DNA of 9,873 nt. Origin: Sphingobacterium sp. UBA1575. GTDB taxonomy: Bacteria; Bacteroidota; Bacteroidia; Sphingobacteriales; Sphingobacteriaceae. The translations under genes were made by a program, and so were the position numbers. Positions 5,482 to 9,873 of this stretch are shown here, piece after piece. The stretch is from positions 7,115 to 16,987 of the forward strand of contig DCOH01000052.1 in assembly GCA_002322865.1 (NCBI GenBank), read 5' to 3'. The number at the start of each line of letters is the position of its first letter. Positions within the stretch are counted from its first letter, which is position 1. Below the pieces are notes generated by a model. It saw only the letters and a program-made list of their open reading frames with translations. It did not search any database and was not told the origin of the DNA.

Positions 5482-7041
5482 ATGGAGATATCAACTACTA
5501 TATCAATAATAATTGCACTGGTTGTGGGTGTTTTTATTGGACGATATCTATTACAGATGTTGTTCAAGAAACAGGAACAGTCGGCGCAGGAAAAAGCTGC
5601 ACAGATTATTAAGGATGCAGAACAGCAGGCAGAACATGTCAAGAAGCAGCGTCAATTGGAAGCTAAGGAAAAATTCCTTCAATTGAAAGCTGAGCATGAA
5701 AAGGAAGTAAGCCAACGTAATAATACCGTTGCCCAAAAAGAGAATACCATTCGTCAAAAGGAGCAGTCCTTGAACCAGAAATTGGAGAACCTGAACCGTG
5801 AGAAGCAAGATTTAGATGGTAAAGCGAAGAAGCTAGATCAATTGGTCGAGCTGAACGAAAAGAAAAAAGAAGAGGTTGAACTATTGAAAGGTCAACACAT
5901 CAAGCAATTGGAAACCATTGCGGGTCTTTCTGCTGATGAAGCCAAAGAGCAATTGGTTACTTCCCTAAGAGAAGAAGCAAGGTCCCAAGCGATCATTCAG
6001 ATCAAGGATATTGTTGATGAAGCGAAATTGACAGCGTCTAAAGAGGCTAAAAAGGTGGTTATCCAAACCATCCAACGTACAGCAACCGAAGCGGCTATTG
6101 AAAATACTGTATCCATCTTCAATATTGAAAACGATGAGATCAAAGGACGTATCATTGGTCGTGAGGGAAGAAATATCCGTGCACTAGAAGCAGCAACAGG
6201 AGTGGAGATCATCGTTGATGATACGCCTGAAGCAATTATCCTATCTGGTTTTGATCCTGTACGTCGTGAGATTGCGAGATTATCCCTACACCGTTTGGTT
6301 ACGGATGGTCGTATCCACCCGGCTCGTATCGAGGAGGTGGTTGCAAAAACCAGAACGCAGATCGAAGATGAAATTGTGGAGATCGGTGAGCGTACCGTAA
6401 TCGATTTAGGTATTCATGGTCTGCACCCGGAGTTGATCCGTATGGTAGGAAGAATGCGTTATAGATCTTCTTACGGACAGAACCTTTTGCAGCACTCCCG
6501 TGAGGTGGCAAACTTTGCAGCAACCATGGCTTCAGAGCTTGGTTTGAATGTGAAACATGCAAAACGTGCTGGTCTATTACATGATATTGGTAAAGTTCCC
6601 GATGATAATCCAGAATTGCCTCACGCAATTCTAGGTATGCAGTTGGCCGAGAAGTATAAGGAGCATCCAGATGTATGTAATGCCATCGGAGCACACCACG
6701 ATGAAATCGAAATGACATCGATGATCTCTCCAATCGTTCAGGCATGTGATGCTATTTCTGGTGCTCGCCCAGGTGCACGCCGAGAAGTAGTGGAAAGCTA
6801 TATCAAACGATTGAAAGAATTGGAAGATTTGGCTTTATCCTACCCTGGTGTTGAAAAGACCTTTGCTATCCAAGCAGGTCGTGAACTACGTGTTGTAGTG
6901 GAAAGTGAGAAAGTATCCGATGCACAAGCAGAGATTTTGGCAGCAGATCTATCGAACCGTATCCAAACAGAAATGACCTATCCAGGTCAGATTAAAGTGA
7001 CGGTGATCCGAGAAACACGTTCCGTTTCATACGCGAAATAG
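5482..7041 (+). CDS. rny: Ribonuclease Y
   Basis: A 519-residue membrane-anchored endoribonuclease that starts mRNA decay by cutting inside single-stranded, 5'-monophosphate transcripts. An N-terminal membrane helix (about 5-25, TTISIIIALVVGVFIGRYLL) is followed by a long charged coiled coil (about 30-200) for oligomerisation. Then come a KH RNA-binding domain with the GxxG loop GREG at 226-229, and an HD metal-dependent phosphodiesterase domain with H338, H367-D368 in HDIGK, H405-H406 and D423. The C-terminal tail ends in YPGQIKVTVIRETRSVSYAK, as in complete RNase Y proteins, and the length is normal (about 510-525). The ATG at 5482 puts the membrane helix right at the N-terminus. A TTTTG at 5437-5441 and a poor -7 element near 5462 could be its own promoter; otherwise it depends on read-through past the RNA upstream. 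It ends in a strong terminator. Confidence 0.97.
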   Translation: MEISTTISIIIALVVGVFIGRYLLQMLFKKQEQSAQEKAAQIIKDAEQQAEHVKKQRQLEAKEKFLQLKAEHEKEVSQRNNTVAQKENTIRQKEQSLNQKLENLNREKQDLDGKAKKLDQLVELNEKKKEEVELLKGQHIKQLETIAGLSADEAKEQLVTSLREEARSQAIIQIKDIVDEAKLTASKEAKKVVIQTIQRTATEAAIENTVSIFNIENDEIKGRIIGREGRNIRALEAATGVEIIVDDTPEAIILSGFDPVRREIARLSLHRLVTDGRIHPARIEEVVAKTRTQIEDEIVEIGERTVIDLGIHGLHPELIRMVGRMRYRSSYGQNLLQHSREVANFAATMASELGLNVKHAKRAGLLHDIGKVPDDNPELPHAILGMQLAEKYKEHPDVCNAIGAHHDEIEMTSMISPIVQACDAISGARPGARREVVESYIKRLKELEDLALSYPGVEKTFAIQAGRELRVVVESEKVSDAQAEILAADLSNRIQTEMTYPGQIKVTVIRETRSVSYAK

Positions 7042-7059
7042 TTAAATCAAAAATATCTT

Positions 7060-7091
7060 AAAAAGGCTTATCGTTTGATAAGCCTTTTTTT
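7060..7091 (+). terminator. Rho-independent terminator after rny
   Basis: GGCTTATC (7065-7072) and GATAAGCC (7077-7084) form a perfect 8-bp stem with a GTTT loop. It is extended by A residues at 7060-7064 pairing with T residues, and followed by seven T residues (7085-7091). The run of A on one side and T on the other could let it work in both directions. It separates the growth-related block from the two-component system. Confidence 0.92.
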
Positions 7092-7191
7092 GTTTAATTT
7101 ATTTTGATTCAACATTAGAGTTTGATTAGAATGCAGTTTCTTTTATTAAATTATGTATTAATATTTATAATTTTACAGAAAAAATTAGTTT
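7092..7191 (+). promoter_or_regulatory. AT-rich leader of the two-component operon
   Basis: One hundred very AT-rich bases between the terminator and the response-regulator start. The best -7 candidate is TAATTTTA at 7168-7175, one mismatch from TAnnTTTG, and there is no clear TTG at the right distance. I see no dyad or direct repeat strong enough to name as an operator, and no Shine-Dalgarno before the ATG at 7192. Confidence 0.25.
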
Positions 7192-7875
7192 ATGCATATT
7201 TTATTAGTAGAGGATGATCATCGAATCAGTTCCTTTCTAATCAAGGGTTTGGAAGAATGTGGCTACATGGTTTCGTTGTGTAAGAGTGCGGAGGATGTGT
7301 TCAATGGCAATTATCTTGATTTACCTTTAGACATCCTTATTTTGGATGTGATGTTGCCCGGCATGGATGGAATACAATTTGTTCAAACCTTACGCTATAA
7401 GAACAATTTTACTCCTGTTCTGATGCTGAGTGCACTGAATACGGTTCAAGATAAAGTAGCCTCCTTGGATTATGGTGCAGATGATTACCTGACCAAACCT
7501 TTCCACTTCGATGAACTTCTTTCCCGTATTAATGCGCTTACCCGTAGAAGGCAGACCCAGTATCAAGAGAAAGGTAAAAATCCTGTTCTTGAATTTGGTG
7601 TGCTCAGTATTGATACGGAACAATATCAGGTCACCTTACATGGTGAGCAAATAGACTTATCCCCTAAAGAATATAAACTGTTGAACTACCTGATAGAGAA
7701 CCGGAATAAAACCGTTGCTCGGATGCAGATCCTGAATGCGGTTTGGGGAATTACCTTCGACAACCATACGAATGTGGTTGATGTCTATATATCCTATTTG
7801 CGAAATAAGATTGAGGTAGGAACCGAAAAATTTATTTATACGGTGAAAGGTGTGGGTTATATGTTCAAATATTAA
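7192..7875 (+). CDS. OmpR/PhoB-family DNA-binding response regulator
   Basis: A 227-residue cytosolic transcription regulator, the output half of the two-component system encoded with the next gene. The receiver domain (about 1-115) has the acidic pair D8-D9, the phospho-acceptor D52 in LILDVMLPGMDG, the switch serine S80 and the conserved lysine K102 in YLTKPF. The C-terminal winged helix (about 130-225) has the usual LSPKEYKLLNYLIENRNKTVAR and the VDVYISYLRNKI recognition region, ending in YTVKGVGYMFKY. Length and domain order are typical. The ATG at 7192 gives the standard short N-terminus. The kinase gene begins two bases after the stop, so the two are almost certainly co-translated from one mRNA. 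An efflux channel gene lies downstream, which suggests a CusR/CzcR-like role in metal or toxic-compound response. That is inferred from context only. Confidence 0.95.
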   Translation: MHILLVEDDHRISSFLIKGLEECGYMVSLCKSAEDVFNGNYLDLPLDILILDVMLPGMDGIQFVQTLRYKNNFTPVLMLSALNTVQDKVASLDYGADDYLTKPFHFDELLSRINALTRRRQTQYQEKGKNPVLEFGVLSIDTEQYQVTLHGEQIDLSPKEYKLLNYLIENRNKTVARMQILNAVWGITFDNHTNVVDVYISYLRNKIEVGTEKFIYTVKGVGYMFKY

Positions 7876-7877
7876 AT

Positions 7878-9212
7878 ATGAAGCTGAAACATAGATTATC
7901 CCTTTATTCTATCATCATATTTTCCATCGTTTCCTTATTGATATCGGTGTCGGTCTATTTTGCCTATTACTTTCAAATGGAAAGAATGGAGGAACATTCC
8001 TTGGAAAATAAGACCTTATTGGGCGCTATTTATTATTTAGAGCAAGATGAACTGAGCATATTAGAACATGATAAAATCCAACGTCAAATGCAGAAAACAA
8101 TTTCTAGAAGGGATATTGCGGTGTTTGATAGCTTGAACAGAAAATCGGCTGGAGACATGTTAATGCTGACAGATATTCATTCCGGATTTTTGAAATTTGT
8201 AAGGTCAAATGGAAAAGGCTATTTCAGTACCGATTCCTACTTTTATCATGGCATTTATTACCAGGATAATGAAGGCGATTTCGTTGTAATGGCACGAAAA
8301 GCGAAAACAGAATTCAATGAACAGATGCATTCCTTACTGCAGATCCTATTGGTTTCTTTTTTAGTAGGATTGGTAATCATCTTCCTGTTTTCACGATTTT
8401 TAGGGCATATTGCCTATCAACCAATCATCGATATTATTAAACAGATCAAAGAAAGGGATACTAAGAATTTTGATCAACCCATTCGATTGGAGAAATCGTA
8501 TTCCGAAATCAATGATCTGGTCAATACCTATAACCATTTCGTAGATCGCATTGCACAGACCTTCAATGTACAGAAGAATTTCATCGATTATGTCTCCCAC
8601 GAATTGCGAACACCGATTACGGCAATATTAGGAACATTGGAAGTGACCAACCAACGTAATCGTTCCACCGATGAATATGCGGAAGCCATCGATCAATTGA
8701 AGATGTTCACTAATGACCTTCAGGAAACCTTAGAACATATGATGCTTCTTTCTGGTGCAAAGACGAGCTTTGAATTTAACCAGGTCCGCATGGATGAAAT
8801 CGTATGGCAAGTTATTGAAAATGCCATTATCTACCATAAGGCGAAGATCACGGTGGAAATGCATGTTCAGGATCCTAATATCTTGCAATGGGAAGGTAAT
8901 GACAAATTACTCGCTTTGGCCATCAACAACCTCTTGGAAAATGCGATTAAATATTCGGATAATAAACCTATTCAAGTGATGTTTCGCGAAGATGAGGGGC
9001 GTTTGCAAATCTGGATCATTGATCAGGGGATTGGAATCCCCCAAGCGGACCTGGAACAAATAAAGCAGAACTTTTTTCGTGCCTCCAATACCAAAGCTTA
9101 TAACGGTAAAGGAATTGGACTTTCTATGGCTAATATCATATTTTCTCTACACCATATTCAATTGCAGATTTGGAGTAACCGTGTTGGTACGCAGGTATTT
9201 TTGAAATTCTAA
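7878..9212 (+). CDS. Sensor histidine kinase with HAMP domain
   Basis: A 444-residue inner-membrane kinase, partner of the preceding regulator. Membrane helices lie at about 8-31 and 153-173 and enclose a periplasmic sensor of about 120 residues with no motif I recognise. A HAMP linker (about 175-228) comes next, then the HisKA domain with the phospho-acceptor H241 in YVSHELRTP. The HATPase domain has the N box INNLLENAIKYS (N351, N355), the G1 box DQGIGIP (382-388) and the G2 box GKGIGLSM (410-417). All key residues are present, so the enzyme should be active. It ends soon after the ATPase fold, as usual for this class. The start is the ATG two bases after the regulator stop. The signal is unknown; the periplasmic sensor and the efflux-channel neighbour point to an envelope or metal signal, as with CusS or CzcS. 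Confidence 0.94.
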   Translation: MKLKHRLSLYSIIIFSIVSLLISVSVYFAYYFQMERMEEHSLENKTLLGAIYYLEQDELSILEHDKIQRQMQKTISRRDIAVFDSLNRKSAGDMLMLTDIHSGFLKFVRSNGKGYFSTDSYFYHGIYYQDNEGDFVVMARKAKTEFNEQMHSLLQILLVSFLVGLVIIFLFSRFLGHIAYQPIIDIIKQIKERDTKNFDQPIRLEKSYSEINDLVNTYNHFVDRIAQTFNVQKNFIDYVSHELRTPITAILGTLEVTNQRNRSTDEYAEAIDQLKMFTNDLQETLEHMMLLSGAKTSFEFNQVRMDEIVWQVIENAIIYHKAKITVEMHVQDPNILQWEGNDKLLALAINNLLENAIKYSDNKPIQVMFREDEGRLQIWIIDQGIGIPQADLEQIKQNFFRASNTKAYNGKGIGLSMANIIFSLHHIQLQIWSNRVGTQVFLKF

Positions 9213-9246
9213 TGGATTTCTAATGTAAACCCAAAATCGCCTTAAT

Positions 9247-9267
9247 CTGCAAGCGATAAGTTTGCAG
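9247..9267 (+). promoter_or_regulatory. Palindrome over the -7 element, candidate operator
   Basis: CTGCAA (9247-9252) and TTGCAG (9262-9267) are perfect inverted arms nine bases apart, and the right arm overlaps the -7 element TAAGTTTG at 9257-9264. A protein bound here would meet RNA polymerase directly. The neighbouring response regulator is a possible binder, but OmpR-type proteins more often use direct repeats, so another repressor or chance is possible. Confidence 0.35.
9257..9264 (+). promoter_or_regulatory. -7 promoter element of the efflux-channel gene
   Basis: TAAGTTTG is an exact match to TAnnTTTG. Transcription would start near 9270 and leave a leader of about 10 bases before the GTG start at 9281. 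No TTG stands about 20 bp upstream, which is what one expects of a promoter that needs an activator. Confidence 0.5.
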
Positions 9268-9280
9268 AAAACAAAATAAG

Positions 9281-9873
9281 GTGAAGAAAGTATTTTTAAT
9301 TTCTCTTTTCTATTGCTGTTTTCAAAGCCTCTGGGCACAGACCTATACCCTGGAGGCATTGGAAAAAGCATTTCTGGAAAACAATCTATTATTATTGGCC
9401 GAGAGGCATGAAATTGATAGGGCAGAGGCTGCCATTCTACAGGAAAGACGCTGGAGCAATCCATCAATTACCTTAGACAATGTCAACCTATGGACCAATT
9501 CTACGTTTGAAAAGCAACCCTTATTAATCGGTAATTTCGGGAGAAACCAACAGTTTGCCTTGGAAATAGAGCAATTGATCGAAACAGCATCAAAAAGAAA
9601 AAAGCGCGTAAAAGTGAGGGAAAGTGAAAAGGCTACGCAGGAATTGGAATTTGAAGCATTGCTGTTAAGCCTCAGGTCGGAGTTGCGGAAAAACTATAAG
9701 CAGCTTTTCTATACCAAGAAACAATCGGCCATTTTAGCAGAAAGTATGGTTGCATATACGGAATTAAAGGAAATCTATGCAAAGCATTCTGAAAAACAGT
9801 TAATGCCAGTTGCATCTTTTTATCGGATCAATAGTGAATTGATCAGTTTGCAAAAGGAGGCTTTGGCTTTAAA
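9281..9873 (+). CDS. TolC/CzcC-type outer-membrane efflux protein (5' part, cut by window end)
   Basis: About 197 codons run open to the window edge with no stop. The N-terminus is a Sec signal peptide: MKK, a hydrophobic stretch of about 13 residues, and a likely cleavage site after A19 in SLWAQ. The mature part starts TYTLEALEKAFLENN, as TolC-family outer-membrane factors do, and continues with long helical segments (QERRWSNPSITLDN, then EQLIETASKRKKRVKV). The IETA-KRKKR block is common in CzcC/CusC-like channels of Bacteroidota. Such trimers form the outer-membrane exit duct of RND or ABC efflux pumps. The GTG at 9281 is the only plausible start: an in-frame TAA lies at 9257-9259 and no ATG intervenes. 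It lies 68 bp after the kinase gene and has its own promoter element, so the two-component system may control it. The substrate, and whether adaptor and pump genes follow, cannot be seen. Confidence 0.88.
   Translation, partial: MKKVFLISLFYCCFQSLWAQTYTLEALEKAFLENNLLLLAERHEIDRAEAAILQERRWSNPSITLDNVNLWTNSTFEKQPLLIGNFGRNQQFALEIEQLIETASKRKKRVKVRESEKATQELEFEALLLSLRSELRKNYKQLFYTKKQSAILAESMVAYTELKEIYAKHSEKQLMPVASFYRINSELISLQKEALAL

Noticed and set aside
6299..6745. 148-codon open frame antisense to rny
   Set aside because: It lies wholly inside the KH/HD coding region of rny, shows no recognisable domain, and its composition is that of a reverse-frame shadow.

Overview
The window looks like ordinary chromosomal DNA from a member of the Bacteroidota, most likely Sphingobacteriaceae (Sphingobacterium/Pedobacter type). 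The reasons are: the moderately AT-rich coding sequence, the near absence of Shine-Dalgarno sites in front of the genes, several exact copies of the Bacteroidota -7 promoter element TAnnTTTG placed just upstream of genes, and the gene order pheT, small coiled-coil gene, zapA, rny. The genus is inferred from style and protein sequence and was not confirmed by a search.

Layout. Positions 1-37 are the edge of a short repeat made of two copies of a 14-bp unit. A Cof-type HAD phosphatase gene (38-826, minus) and a class I SAM-dependent methyltransferase gene (925-2112, plus) diverge from a 98-bp intergenic region. Their two -7 elements there form a perfect 12-bp inverted repeat. Next comes a plus-strand housekeeping cluster: pheT (2156-4549), a small coiled-coil protein (4574-4882), zapA (4931-5221), a 260-bp gene-free interval, and rny (5482-7041), closed by a strong intrinsic terminator (7060-7091). 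After about 100 bp of AT-rich DNA there is a two-component system, an OmpR-type response regulator (7192-7875) and a histidine kinase (7878-9212). Last is the first ~197 codons of a TolC/CzcC-type outer-membrane efflux protein (9281 to the window end), which starts with GTG and has a palindrome over its promoter.

How the parts fit. pheT serves translation, the coiled-coil protein and ZapA belong to cell division, and RNase Y starts mRNA decay. The group is a growth-related block. The regulator, kinase and outer-membrane channel look like a sensing and efflux module whose inner-membrane pump and periplasmic adaptor probably lie beyond the right edge.

The most notable non-coding element is the zapA-rny interval. 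It holds a structured RNA of about 180 nt: a 13-bp perfect closing stem (5264-5276 with 5419-5431) directly followed by nine T residues, enclosing a rod with a large asymmetric central bubble. Size, shape and position suggest 6S RNA (ssrS). I saw no CRISPR array, tRNA, rRNA, transposase or defence gene, and no clearly new system.
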